A DNA stretch of 64,000 nt, taken from positions 1 to 64,000 of the forward strand of contig NZ_FRBN01000005.1 in assembly GCF_900142625.1 (NCBI RefSeq), written 5' to 3'. This stretch comes from Roseovarius marisflavi. Lineage in GTDB: Bacteria; Pseudomonadota; Alphaproteobacteria; Rhodobacterales; Rhodobacteraceae. The notes under the pieces were generated by a model. That model was not told the origin of the DNA, ran no database searches, and saw only the letters and a list, made by a program, of their open reading frames with translations. The translations under genes and the position numbers were made by a program. Below, piece after piece: positions 9,444-17,653 of the stretch. Position 1 is the first letter of the stretch, and the number at the start of each line of letters is the position of its first letter.

Positions 9444-9494
9444 TCTGACGTAAAGCGGGTTTTGCATCGCCGCGCGCGGCGCTATAGCTAATCC

Positions 9495-10211
9495 ATGGCA
9501 AAGGCGCGCAAATCATCTTCTTCAAAACGGGTTCGAGTGGCCCCGCTGGCGTGGGTGCGTCGTTGGCTGCTGCGCTATGCGGTGATCGCGGCGCTTATCG
9601 TGATGGGCGTTATCGCCGCCCACCGCGTGATCACCCCGCCCCCCACCTTTTACATGGGTCAGGAGGCGCGCCGCCTTGGCAAGATCGACTATACTTGGGT
9701 GCCGATCAACGAGGTGGTCCCGATCATGCCGCGCGCCCTTGTGGCCGCTGAAGACGCGAATTTCTGTCAGCATTGGGGGTTTGATATGTCCGCCATTCGC
9801 ACCGCTATTGCCGAAGGATCAGGGCGCGGCGCTTCGACCATAAGTCAGCAGGTGGCCAAGAATACCTATCTCTGGCACGGGCGTAATTGGTCCCGCAAGG
9901 CGCTTGAGGCGGTGATAACCCCGCTGATCGAGGCGTTTTGGCCAAAGCGCCGAATTCTCGAGGTTTACCTGAATGTTGCCGAGTTTGATGAAGGTGTGTT
10001 TGGCATTGCCGCCGCCGCCCGGCATTACTTTGGGGTCGGCCCGGGCGATCTAAGCGATGTGCAGGCCGCCCGCCTTGCCGCGCTTTTGCCCGATCCCAAG
10101 GGGCGCTCTGCGAGCCGGCCAGGCAAAGCGCTTCGCGCGCGGGCGGCTCAAATCCTTGACGGAGCGGCCACCATCCGCCGGGATGGGCGCGCTGGTTGTT
10201 TCGAGGATTGA
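9495..10211 (+). CDS. mtgA: Monofunctional peptidoglycan glycosyltransferase MtgA
   Basis: 238-residue GT51 enzyme that polymerises lipid II glycan strands at the inner-membrane periplasmic face. A basic N terminus and a single membrane anchor (about residues 25-45) precede the catalytic domain. The GT51 motifs are present: EDANF with catalytic Glu86, GASTISQQ, and KRRILEVYLN. No transpeptidase domain follows, which separates it from bifunctional PBPs, and the length is standard for MtgA. It sits alone between gltB and a GST gene, 60 bp from the latter. Identification is firm. Confidence 0.95.
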   Translation: MAKARKSSSSKRVRVAPLAWVRRWLLRYAVIAALIVMGVIAAHRVITPPPTFYMGQEARRLGKIDYTWVPINEVVPIMPRALVAAEDANFCQHWGFDMSAIRTAIAEGSGRGASTISQQVAKNTYLWHGRNWSRKALEAVITPLIEAFWPKRRILEVYLNVAEFDEGVFGIAAAARHYFGVGPGDLSDVQAARLAALLPDPKGRSASRPGKALRARAAQILDGAATIRRDGRAGCFED

Positions 10212-10271
10212 AAAACCCGCGTAATGTGGGCATTGAGGGTCAACCATCTGGACCAAAGGTAAAACCGCACT

Positions 10272-10937
10272 ATGGCCAAGCTTTTTCACGTTCCGCTTTC
10301 GCCCTATTGCCGCAAAGTGCGGCTTAGCCTCGCGGAAAAGAAGATTGAATGCGAGCTGGTGGAAGAACGGTATTGGGAGCAAGATCCCGATTTCCTGCGT
10401 CGCAACCCGGCCGGCAAGGTGCCGGTGCTCAAGATCGACGGCAAGACGATGTCTGAAAGTGCGGCGATTTGCGAATACCTTGAGGAAAAATACCCAGAGC
10501 CCAGCCTTATGCCCAAAAGCACCGATGCGAGGTACGAAGTGCGCCGAATCGTAGGCTGGTTTGATGACAAGTTTCACAGTGAAGTCACCTCAAAGCTTGT
10601 CGGGGAGCGGGTGAATAAAAAGGTGATGAAACTGGGCTTTCCCGATAGCCGCAATGTCAAGGACGGCGCGCGGGCAATCAAGTATCACCTCGATTATATG
10701 GCATGGCTGCTGGATCATCGCCGTTGGCTTGCCGGTGACGTGATGACGCTGGCCGATTTCGCCGCTGCCGCGCATCTGAGTGCGCTCGACTACATCAGCG
10801 ACGTTGACTGGAACCGAAGCGAGGCGGTCAAGGATTGGTACGCCAAGATCAAATCGCGCCCGGCCTTTCGCAGCATTCTGGCCGATCAGGTGCCGGGCTT
10901 TCCGCCGCCTGCGCATTATGCCGATCTGGATTTCTGA
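10272..10937 (+). CDS. Glutathione S-transferase family protein
   Basis: 221-residue cytosolic GST. The thioredoxin-fold N-terminal domain contains SPYCRKVRLSLAEK (residues 8-21) with the S-x-x-C active-site arrangement, the cis-Pro stretch GKVPVL, and the glutathione gamma-Glu contact ESAAICEYLEE. An all-helical C-terminal domain follows from about residue 90. The family covers detoxification, dehalogenation and isomerisation, and the substrate cannot be read from the sequence. The gene is probably read with mtgA, and a double-hairpin repeat lies after its stop. Confidence 0.88.
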   Translation: MAKLFHVPLSPYCRKVRLSLAEKKIECELVEERYWEQDPDFLRRNPAGKVPVLKIDGKTMSESAAICEYLEEKYPEPSLMPKSTDARYEVRRIVGWFDDKFHSEVTSKLVGERVNKKVMKLGFPDSRNVKDGARAIKYHLDYMAWLLDHRRWLAGDVMTLADFAAAAHLSALDYISDVDWNRSEAVKDWYAKIKSRPAFRSILADQVPGFPPPAHYADLDF

Positions 10938-10941
10938 ATTT

Positions 10942-10996
10942 GGGGGCGCTGCCCCCATCGCCCAAGGGGCGATTCCCCCGGGATATTTAGGGAAAG
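10942..10996 (+). repeat. Double-hairpin intergenic repeat, copy 1
   Basis: GGGGGC/GCCCCC (10942-10947 and 10951-10956) and ATCGCCC/GGGCGAT (10957-10963 and 10967-10973) form two adjacent perfect stems. They are followed by TCCCCCGGGATATTTAGGG. A related tail lies at 14104-14150. The layout resembles the GC-rich hairpin plus PyCCCCCGAG-TATTT repeats common between genes in Rhodobacteraceae genomes, which act as terminators or REP-like elements. Confidence 0.6.
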
Positions 10997-11003
10997 AAGA
11001 AAC

Positions 11004-12053
11004 ATGGCCACGCTGAAACAGAGACTTGTTCAGCAGGCCATGTCCGAAGGATTTGACGCCTGCAAGCTTTGTCGTCCCTGGGATGTGCCACTGGTACCGG
11101 AGCGTCTGGCGGCGTTTATTGATCGTGGGTATCACGGGCAGATGGACTGGCTTGCCGAGCGTCAGACATGGCGAGCCAACCCGGCGGCCCTCTGGCCCGA
11201 GGCGCGCACGGTTATCATGCTTGCCGAGAGCTATACGCCCAAGGATGACCCAATGGCGACGCTGGGGCAGAGGGATGTTGGAACAGTCTCTGTTTATGCG
11301 CAAAACAAGGATTATCACGACACGGTCAAGAAGCGGCTAAAGCGGTTGGCGCGGTGGCTGATTGCCGAGGCCGGCGGCGAGGTGAAGGTGTTTGTCGACA
11401 CCGCCCCGGTGCCCGAAAAGCCGCTTGGACAGGCCTCGGGGCTTGGCTGGCAGGGCAAACACACCAATCTGGTCAGCCGGGATTTGGGCAGTTGGTTCTT
11501 TATCGGATCGGTTTTTACCACGCTGGATTTGGAAACCGACCCTGCGGAGGTGGATCATTGCGGATCATGCCGTGCCTGTCTCGATATTTGTCCGACGGAT
11601 GCCTTTCCCGCCCCTCATCAGCTCGATGCGCGCCGTTGCATTTCTTATCTCACGATCGAGCATAAAGGGCCGGTCGATGAAGACCTACGGACTCGGATGG
11701 GCAACCGCATTTATGGCTGTGATGACTGTCTGGCGGTCTGTCCCTGGAACAAATTTGCCGTCGAGGCACGCGAAGTCAAATACCATGCCCGCGACGACCT
11801 TAAAGCGCCCAAGCTGGCCGATCTGGCGATGCTTGACGATGCGGCATTTCGGGAAAAGTTTTCCGGCAGCCCGATAAAGCGGATTGGGCGAGATCGCTTT
11901 GTGCGCAATGTGCTTTATGCGGTTGGCAATTCGGGCGATCCGACACTAAGCGCTGTGGCGGGTGAATTGTGCAATGACCCCGATCCAACCGTCGCCGAAG
12001 CGGCCCGTTGGGCGGTGAAGCGACTGAGAGATGCCGCAAACGGGCTGGCATAA
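11004..12053 (+). CDS. queG: Epoxyqueuosine reductase QueG
   Basis: 349-residue cobalamin- and Fe-S-dependent enzyme that reduces epoxyqueuosine to queuosine in tRNA, the last step of Q34 synthesis. Cys186, 189, 192 and 196 ([11 protein letters not shown]) and Cys212, 239, 242 and 246 ([10 protein letters not shown]) are the two [4Fe-4S] cluster ligand sets. A conserved Asp132 in VDTAPVPEK fits the catalytic acid. The C-terminal HEAT-like segment (about residues 290-345) is typical of tRNA binding. Length agrees with the family. The gene starts 67 bp after the GST stop, across the repeat, and is followed 47 bp later by the hydantoinase gene. Confidence 0.95.
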   Translation: MATLKQRLVQQAMSEGFDACKLCRPWDVPLVPERLAAFIDRGYHGQMDWLAERQTWRANPAALWPEARTVIMLAESYTPKDDPMATLGQRDVGTVSVYAQNKDYHDTVKKRLKRLARWLIAEAGGEVKVFVDTAPVPEKPLGQASGLGWQGKHTNLVSRDLGSWFFIGSVFTTLDLETDPAEVDHCGSCRACLDICPTDAFPAPHQLDARRCISYLTIEHKGPVDEDLRTRMGNRIYGCDDCLAVCPWNKFAVEAREVKYHARDDLKAPKLADLAMLDDAAFREKFSGSPIKRIGRDRFVRNVLYAVGNSGDPTLSAVAGELCNDPDPTVAEAARWAVKRLRDAANGLA

Positions 12054-12100
12054 GCCGCAAAGCCGGTTAAACCCGAAACAAACGGAAAAAGGATCGGTGG

Positions 12101-14101
12101 ATGACCTTGCTTTTGGGGGTGGATACGGGCGGCACCTATACGGATGCGGTCTTGATCAGGGACGAGCGCGAAGTGATTGCGAGCGCGAAGGCGTTGACCA
12201 CGCGGCATGATCTTGCGTTTGGCATCGGCGCCGCGGTGGCGGCGGTACTTGCCGAAGGAGAGGTGGATGCAGGCGAGATCGGGCTTGCCTCTTTGTCGAC
12301 CACGCTGGCCACCAATGCCCTTGTCGAAGGACAGGGTGGGCGCGTGGGCCTGATCTATATCGGGTTTCGCGACGCGGATCTGGCGGCGCATGGTCTTGCC
12401 GAGGCTTTGGGTGGTGATCCCGCCCTTGTGATCGCTGGCGGTCACAACCATGCAGGTGGTGAAGCCACGCCACTGGAGAAAGACGCACTTTTGGCCTGGT
12501 TAGAGACTGATCATGGTATTTCGGCCTTTGCTGTTGCTTCGCAGTTTGCGACCCGCAACCCGGCGCACGAGCTTGCCGCAGCCGCGATCATTCGTGAGGT
12601 GACCGGGCGGCCGGCGTCGTGTTCTCATCACCTTTCGGCGCGCCTGAATGGGCCGAAACGGGCGTTGACCGCCTTATTGAATGCACGGTTGATCGGGATG
12701 ATTGCGCGGCTTATCGACAAGGCCGAGGGCAAGCTGCGCGATCTTGGCGTCGAGGCACCTCTGATGGTGGTGCGCGGCGATGGTGCGCTTATTTCCGCCG
12801 ATCAGGCCCGCGAACGCCCGATTGAGACGATCCTGAGCGGACCAGCGGCGAGTATTGTCGGCGCGCGCTGGATGACGGGAGCGGATCATGCGCTTGTCTC
12901 GGATATTGGCGGCACGACCACCGATGTCGCCGTTCTGCGCGATGGTCGGCCCGCGATTGACCCGGCGGGTGCACAGGTAGGCCCCTGGCGCACGATGGTC
13001 GAGGCGGTCGCGATGCGCACCTTTGGTCTTGGCGGCGACAGTGAGGTGCATGTCAGGGATGAGGGCCTTGAAGGCGGTGTAACCCTTGGGCCGCGTCGCT
13101 TGATCCCGATCAGCCTTATGGCGACCGAGGCGCCTGAGCTTGTTCATGCGGTTCTGGAGGAGCAATTGCGCGCCGCCGCGCCCGGTGAATATGACGCGCG
13201 ATTTTTGCGCGCCGTGTCAGGGGTCGACGGTGGCGGCCTAGGCGAGCGCGAAGCAGATCTGCTTGTTCGGATTGGCGACGGGGTGCATCCGGTGGGACGC
13301 ATGCTCAAAACCCGAATGGAAAGCCAGGCGTTGCAGCGCCTCGTGCGGCGCGGTCTTGTCCAGATCGCAGGAGTGACCCCATCAGATGCCAGCCATGTTC
13401 TGGGGCGGCTTGAGGCCTGGGATGGCGAGGCCGCACAAAAGGCGTTGACGCTTATGGCGCGCAAGCGGACGGGATCGGGAAACACACTTGCGCAAACGCC
13501 AGAGGATATGGCGCAGATGATCGTGGATCAACTCACCCATCAGACGAGTTTGGCCTTATTAGAGACTGCTTTTGCCGAAGAGAATGTTGATTTTGGCCTG
13601 CCGCCTGCGCAATTGGCGGCGCATGTCTTGATGCAAAAAGGGCTGGATCAGCACGCCGGGCTTTTGCGGCTGAACACCGGGCTCGCGGTGCCGGTGATCG
13701 GGCTTGGCGCCTCTGCCGCGAGCTATTATCCGGCAGTTGGCGAGCGGGTGCATACCCATATGATCCTGCCCGAACATGCCGGGGTTGCCAATGCAATCGG
13801 CGCGGTTGTTGGTCGAATCACGATCCGGCGCAGTGGCACTGTGACCTCGCCCGCCGAAGGCAAGTATCGCGTTCACCTGGAAACCGGGCCCGAGGATTAC
13901 GCCGCCTCTGAGGTTGCGATGCAAGCGCTTCAATCCGCACTCGAGGCCGATGCCCGCGCCGAGGCCGAGGCGGCCGGTGCCGCAGATATCCACGTCACGG
14001 CCCGGCGAGAGGTTAAACAGGCACAGGCCGAAGCGCGGCAGGTGTTTTTGGAAGCAGAAATTACTGTCGAAGTCTCGGGCCGACCAAGAATTGCCGTATA
14101 A
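12101..14101 (+). CDS. Hydantoinase/oxoprolinase A-type ATPase
   Basis: 666-residue protein of the HyuA family. These are ATP-dependent enzymes that open hydantoins, 5-oxoproline or N-methylhydantoin, or carboxylate ketones. The N-terminal phosphate-binding motif DTGGTYTDAVL (residues 8-18) and a second ATPase motif SDIGGTTTDVAVL near residue 267 place it in the ASKHA fold. The B subunit (HyuB) usually encoded alongside is absent here, so the protein either works alone, partners a distant subunit, or acts on another substrate. It is followed by an intergenic repeat and then the TRAP-amidase module, suggesting breakdown of a cyclic amide or related compound. Function is inferred from family only. 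Confidence 0.85.
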   Translation: MTLLLGVDTGGTYTDAVLIRDEREVIASAKALTTRHDLAFGIGAAVAAVLAEGEVDAGEIGLASLSTTLATNALVEGQGGRVGLIYIGFRDADLAAHGLAEALGGDPALVIAGGHNHAGGEATPLEKDALLAWLETDHGISAFAVASQFATRNPAHELAAAAIIREVTGRPASCSHHLSARLNGPKRALTALLNARLIGMIARLIDKAEGKLRDLGVEAPLMVVRGDGALISADQARERPIETILSGPAASIVGARWMTGADHALVSDIGGTTTDVAVLRDGRPAIDPAGAQVGPWRTMVEAVAMRTFGLGGDSEVHVRDEGLEGGVTLGPRRLIPISLMATEAPELVHAVLEEQLRAAAPGEYDARFLRAVSGVDGGGLGEREADLLVRIGDGVHPVGRMLKTRMESQALQRLVRRGLVQIAGVTPSDASHVLGRLEAWDGEAAQKALTLMARKRTGSGNTLAQTPEDMAQMIVDQLTHQTSLALLETAFAEENVDFGLPPAQLAAHVLMQKGLDQHAGLLRLNTGLAVPVIGLGASAASYYPAVGERVHTHMILPEHAGVANAIGAVVGRITIRRSGTVTSPAEGKYRVHLETGPEDYAASEVAMQALQSALEADARAEAEAAGAADIHVTARREVKQAQAEARQVFLEAEITVEVSGRPRIAV

Positions 14102-14103
14102 GG

Positions 14104-14150
14104 AGGGCTGAGGGCCCTGCCCCTCGCGCCCGGAGTATTCAGGGACGGGC
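14104..14150 (+). repeat. Double-hairpin intergenic repeat, copy 2
   Basis: After the hydantoinase stop, the stretch AGGGCCCT and the tail GCCCGGAGTATTCAGGGA resemble the tail of the copy at 10942-10996. Here the hairpins are degenerate. It probably ends transcription of the queG-hydantoinase unit. Confidence 0.45.
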
Positions 14151-14447
14151 AATAACAGCTCGCCGAGGCCCGTGCGTGAATGATTGTCGTGCGCTGAATA
14201 GGTGGAGTTTTCCGTCGGGTTTGGACCGGCTTTGGATGGTTTCCAAGGAAAAATGCCTAATCTTCCCGAAAAACAGGCCAAGTTGGTCAAATATTCTTAC
14301 CAGAATGCTTGTTTTTGGTCCCAGAACCAGTAACATCGCGCAGGCGTGGCGGGCCGTCTCGCGTCGAATCGCCTGTGCGGTTCTACATGCTCGCCATCAT
14401 AAATGCGATTATTCGCAATTAGAATTAGTACGTAATGGGAGGAAACC
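14151..14447 (+). promoter_or_regulatory. Control region upstream of TRAP operon, with operator-like repeats
   Basis: About 300 bp without a convincing gene. Two inverted repeats share the same half-sites: TTGGTC...ACCAG at 14283-14303 (10-bp gap) and again at 14315-14330 (5-bp gap). A further TTGGA...TCCAA lies at 14232-14246. The TGGT/ACCA half-sites resemble operators of GntR/FadR-type regulators, but the spacing is not canonical. The dctP Shine-Dalgarno GGGAGG lies at the right end. No regulator gene is adjacent. Confidence 0.4.
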
Positions 14448-15575
14448 ATGACAGACAAGGCAAAATTGGACCGGCGCTCGTTCTTGCAGCGCGCGGCCTT
14501 TGCCGGGACCGCTGCAGCAGGCACGCTGGCAGCACCGGCCGTATTGGCGCAAGCGCCGATCGTTCTCAAAATGCAGACATCCTGGGGTGCGGGCAACATC
14601 TGGCAAGAATTCGCACAGGATTATGCCGATCGCGTTGAAGCAATGTCCGGCGGTCGTTTGAAAATCGACGTTCTGCCCGCAGGCGCGGTTGTTGCGGCTT
14701 TCCAGGTTCTGGACGCGGTGAACGATGGTGTTCTGGATATGGCGCACTCTGTGCCGGTCTACTGGTACGGCAAGAACAAAGCGGCGTCGCTGTTTGGCAC
14801 CGGCCCTGTCTTCGGCGGTTCCGCCACGACAATGCTGTCATGGTTCTATGAAGGTGGCGGTAAGGCCCTTTATGACGAGCTGACACAAGACATCCTCGGG
14901 ATGGACGTTGACGGCTACATGGGCTTCCCGATGTTCGCACAGCCCTTTGGCTGGTTTAAAGAGGAAGTGAACACCGTCGACGATCTGAACGGCTTCAAGT
15001 ACCGGACCGTTGGTCTGGCGGCTGACCTTTTGCAGTCGATGGGCATGTCCGTTGCTCAGCTTCCGGGCGGCGAAATCGTTCCCGCGATGGAGCGTGGCGT
15101 GATCGACGCGTTCGAATTCAACAACCCGTCGTCGGATAAAGACTTTGGCGCGCATGACGTTGCCAAGAACTATTATCTGTCGTCCTATCACCAGGCGTCG
15201 GAAAGCTTTGAATTCCTGTTCAACCGCCTGACGATGGAAGATATCGGTCCCGATCTGGCCGCGATCCTCAAGTACGGCGTTGAAGCGGCTTCGACAGCGA
15301 ACACCGCAAAAGCGATGCGTCGCTATTCTTCGGACCTCAAGTGGCTGCAGGAAGAAGCGGGCGTTAACGTGCACCGCACCTCGGAAAACATCCTTGCCGG
15401 TCAGCTCAAGGCCTGGGACGAACTGATCCCGCAGCTTGAAGAAGATCCGTTCATGAAAAAGACCCTCGACAGCCAGCGCGCCTGGGTCGAGCAAGTCACC
15501 TATTACGAGATCATGAACGCGCCGGATTATACGCTTGCGTATAACCACTACTTCCCCGGCAAGCTGAAGATGTGA
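14448..15575 (+). CDS. TRAP transporter substrate-binding protein (DctP/TakP type)
   Basis: 375-residue periplasmic solute receptor. A twin-arginine signal (DRRSFLQRAAF) with Ala-rich h-region and an AQA cleavage site at about residue 32 directs Tat export. Motifs resemble the TakP branch, which binds 2-oxo acids: LPGGEIVPAMERGVIDA corresponds to the substrate-carboxylate loop of that group. It presents substrate to the DctQM permease encoded next. A strong Shine-Dalgarno (GGGAGG) precedes the ATG, consistent with high expression of the binding protein. Ligand type (a carboxylate, perhaps 2-oxo or 2-hydroxy acid) is inferred from subfamily resemblance and the downstream dehydrogenase. Confidence 0.9.
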   Translation: MTDKAKLDRRSFLQRAAFAGTAAAGTLAAPAVLAQAPIVLKMQTSWGAGNIWQEFAQDYADRVEAMSGGRLKIDVLPAGAVVAAFQVLDAVNDGVLDMAHSVPVYWYGKNKAASLFGTGPVFGGSATTMLSWFYEGGGKALYDELTQDILGMDVDGYMGFPMFAQPFGWFKEEVNTVDDLNGFKYRTVGLAADLLQSMGMSVAQLPGGEIVPAMERGVIDAFEFNNPSSDKDFGAHDVAKNYYLSSYHQASESFEFLFNRLTMEDIGPDLAAILKYGVEAASTANTAKAMRRYSSDLKWLQEEAGVNVHRTSENILAGQLKAWDELIPQLEEDPFMKKTLDSQRAWVEQVTYYEIMNAPDYTLAYNHYFPGKLKM

Positions 15576-15601
15576 TCTCAGATAAAATCTGACTTGATGA
15601 A

Positions 15602-15635
15602 GGCCCCGGCGACACATACGCCGGGGCCGCTTTTC
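15602..15635 (+). terminator. Attenuating hairpin between dctP and dctQ
   Basis: GGCCCCGGCG (15602-15611) and CGCCGGGGCC (15619-15628) form a perfect 10-bp GC-rich stem with a 7-nt loop, followed by GCTTTTC. Such hairpins after binding-protein genes commonly stabilise the first cistron or reduce read-through, giving more receptor than permease. Confidence 0.7.
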
Positions 15636-15653
15636 AACTGAAAGGGGGCTCGT

Positions 15654-16238
15654 GTGATTAGTTTCATACGTTTTGCCGACAACCTGTCGGCCTGGTTTGG
15701 CAAATCCTTTGCCTGGCTCATCGTCCTGATGGCCGTTGGCACCGGATACGAAGTTGTCGTCCGCTATGTTTTCAACAATCCGACGGCCTGGGCGCTTGAC
15801 GTGTCCTTTATCATGTACGGCACGCTGTTCATGATGGGTGGCGCCTATACCCTTTCGCGGGGCGGGCATGTTCGGGGCGACTTCCTTTATCGGCTCTGGC
15901 AGCCGCGTAATCAGGCGAAGATCGATTTCGTGCTCTACATCATCTTCTTCTTTCCCGGCGTCATCGCTCTGGTTCTGGCAGGATGGAAATACGCCGCGCG
16001 GTCCTGGTCTTATGGCGAGGTTTCGGTCAACAGCCCTGCGGGCGTGCCGATCTATCAATTCAAGACCGTGATCGTTGTCGCCGGTCTTTTGCTGTTCATT
16101 CAGGGCATCGCCCAGGTTTGCCGCTGCATTCACTGCATGCGCACCAATGAATGGCTTCCCGCCGATGAAGACGTCTTTGAGACCGAAGACCTGCTGATGC
16201 AAAAGGCCTCTGAGGCCGAGAAGGATGCACATCCATGA
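15654..16238 (+). CDS. TRAP transporter small permease (DctQ)
   Basis: 194-residue inner-membrane subunit with four predicted membrane helices. The family hallmark is visible in the second helix region: E-x-x-V-R-Y (YEVVVRYVFNNPTAWALD, about residues 33-50). It scaffolds the large permease and contacts the receptor. Start is GTG at 15654 after AAAGGGGG; an overlapping GTG lies 2 bp upstream in another frame. The acidic C-terminal tail (EAEKDAHP) overlaps the dctM start by 4 bp (ATGA), so translation is coupled. Confidence 0.93.
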   Translation: MISFIRFADNLSAWFGKSFAWLIVLMAVGTGYEVVVRYVFNNPTAWALDVSFIMYGTLFMMGGAYTLSRGGHVRGDFLYRLWQPRNQAKIDFVLYIIFFFPGVIALVLAGWKYAARSWSYGEVSVNSPAGVPIYQFKTVIVVAGLLLFIQGIAQVCRCIHCMRTNEWLPADEDVFETEDLLMQKASEAEKDAHP

Positions 16239-17653
16239 CCGATCCCCAAATCGCCCTGATGATGCTGGGCCTGTTCATCATCTTCGTGTTTCTGGGCTTT
16301 CCGATTGCCTTTACGCTGATGGCCATGGGCATTGGCTTTGGCTATTACGCCTATTTTGACGCGCGCCGTATGTGGCGCAGCTTTGACCGAATGGCCGACG
16401 ATACCGGCTGGCTTGATTCCACAGGCCTCTGGATAGAGGGGTTATTTAATAACCGAATATTCGATTTGTTCGTGAACCAGACGTTCACGGTCATGTCGAA
16501 CGAGGTTCTGACCGCTGTTCCGCTGTTCCTGTTCATGGGTTATATCGTCGAGCGCGCCAATATCGTTGACCGGCTGTTTTCGACGCTGAATATCGCGGCC
16601 AAGAACATGCCCGGCTCGATGGGTGTTGCGGCGCTCATCACCTGTGCGCTGTTTGCCACCGCTACCGGTATTGTTGGCGCGGTTGTCACGCTGATGGGCC
16701 TGCTGGCGCTGCCGGCGATGCTCAAGGCGCGGTATGATCCGTCATTCGCCAGCGGCATTATCTGCGCGGGTGGTACGCTTGGTATCCTTATCCCGCCGTC
16801 GATCATGCTTATCGTCTATGCGGCGGCCTCGAACGTGTCGATTGTCCGTCTTTACGCGGCGGCGCTATTGCCCGGCCTGACGCTGGTGACCCTCTACCTG
16901 ATCTATGTCATCGGTCGTTCCATCCTTCAGCCGTCGATCGCGCCACGCCCGACCGCAGAGGAAGTGCCCGACATTCCCAAGTCGCAACTGGCGATCATGA
17001 TCCTGACGTCGCTTGTGCCGCTGGCCTTTCTTATTCTCGCTGTGCTTGGCTCGATCCTGTTCGGTCTTGCCACCCCAAGCGAGGCGGCCTCGATCGGTGC
17101 ATTGGGCGGGATCTTCCTTGCCTTTGTTTATCGAGCGATGACATGGCAGCGGATGCGCGAGAGCGTCTACCTGACCGTGCGGACCACCGCGATGGTGTGC
17201 TGGCTTTTTGTTGGCTCTTACACCTTCTCGGCCGTGTTCTCTTATCTTGGTGGCGAACATCTGATTTCAGAGTTCGTTCAGGGTCTGAACCTTAGCCCGC
17301 TGATGTTCCTGCTGCTTGCGCAGCTGATCATCTTCCTTCTGGGCTGGCCGCTTGAATGGTCCGAGATCATCATCATCTTCGTGCCGATCTTCCTGCCCCT
17401 GCTGGCGTTCTTCCAGATTGATCCGCTGTTCTTCGGCATTCTGGTCGCGCTTAACCTTCAGACCAGCTTTCTAACGCCACCAATGGCAATGTCGGCTTAC
17501 TATCTGAAAGGCATCGCGCCACCGGAAATCAAGCTGACCCAGATCTTTCGGGGGGTCATGCCCTTCCTGTTCTGTGTCTTCATAGCCATGGCGATGATGT
17601 ACATCTTCCCGCAGATCGTGTTTTATCTGCCGGAGCTGATGTATGGCAAATAA
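16235..17653 (+). CDS. TRAP transporter large permease (DctM)
   Basis: 472-residue Na+-coupled transport subunit of the DctM/ion-transporter superfamily, with about 12-13 hydrophobic helices. Family motifs include the glycine-rich GGTLGILIPPSIMLIVYA stretch near residues 178-196 and the hairpin region LLAQLIIFLLGWPLEWSEI. An insertion at about residues 40-75 with charged residues (DARRMWRSFDRM) is seen in the larger TRAP clusters. It overlaps the amidase gene start by 11 bp. Together with DctP and DctQ it makes a complete tripartite uptake system. Confidence 0.94.
   Translation: MTDPQIALMMLGLFIIFVFLGFPIAFTLMAMGIGFGYYAYFDARRMWRSFDRMADDTGWLDSTGLWIEGLFNNRIFDLFVNQTFTVMSNEVLTAVPLFLFMGYIVERANIVDRLFSTLNIAAKNMPGSMGVAALITCALFATATGIVGAVVTLMGLLALPAMLKARYDPSFASGIICAGGTLGILIPPSIMLIVYAAASNVSIVRLYAAALLPGLTLVTLYLIYVIGRSILQPSIAPRPTAEEVPDIPKSQLAIMILTSLVPLAFLILAVLGSILFGLATPSEAASIGALGGIFLAFVYRAMTWQRMRESVYLTVRTTAMVCWLFVGSYTFSAVFSYLGGEHLISEFVQGLNLSPLMFLLLAQLIIFLLGWPLEWSEIIIIFVPIFLPLLAFFQIDPLFFGILVALNLQTSFLTPPMAMSAYYLKGIAPPEIKLTQIFRGVMPFLFCVFIAMAMMYIFPQIVFYLPELMYGK

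Noticed and set aside
14176..14451. A 91-codon plus-strand frame ending at the dctP start.
   Set aside because: It has no Shine-Dalgarno and no family resemblance, and it overlaps the operator-like repeats and the dctP start.
14838..16232. A 464-codon minus-strand frame across dctP and dctQ.
   Set aside because: It is antisense to two clear TRAP genes and has no recognisable domain.
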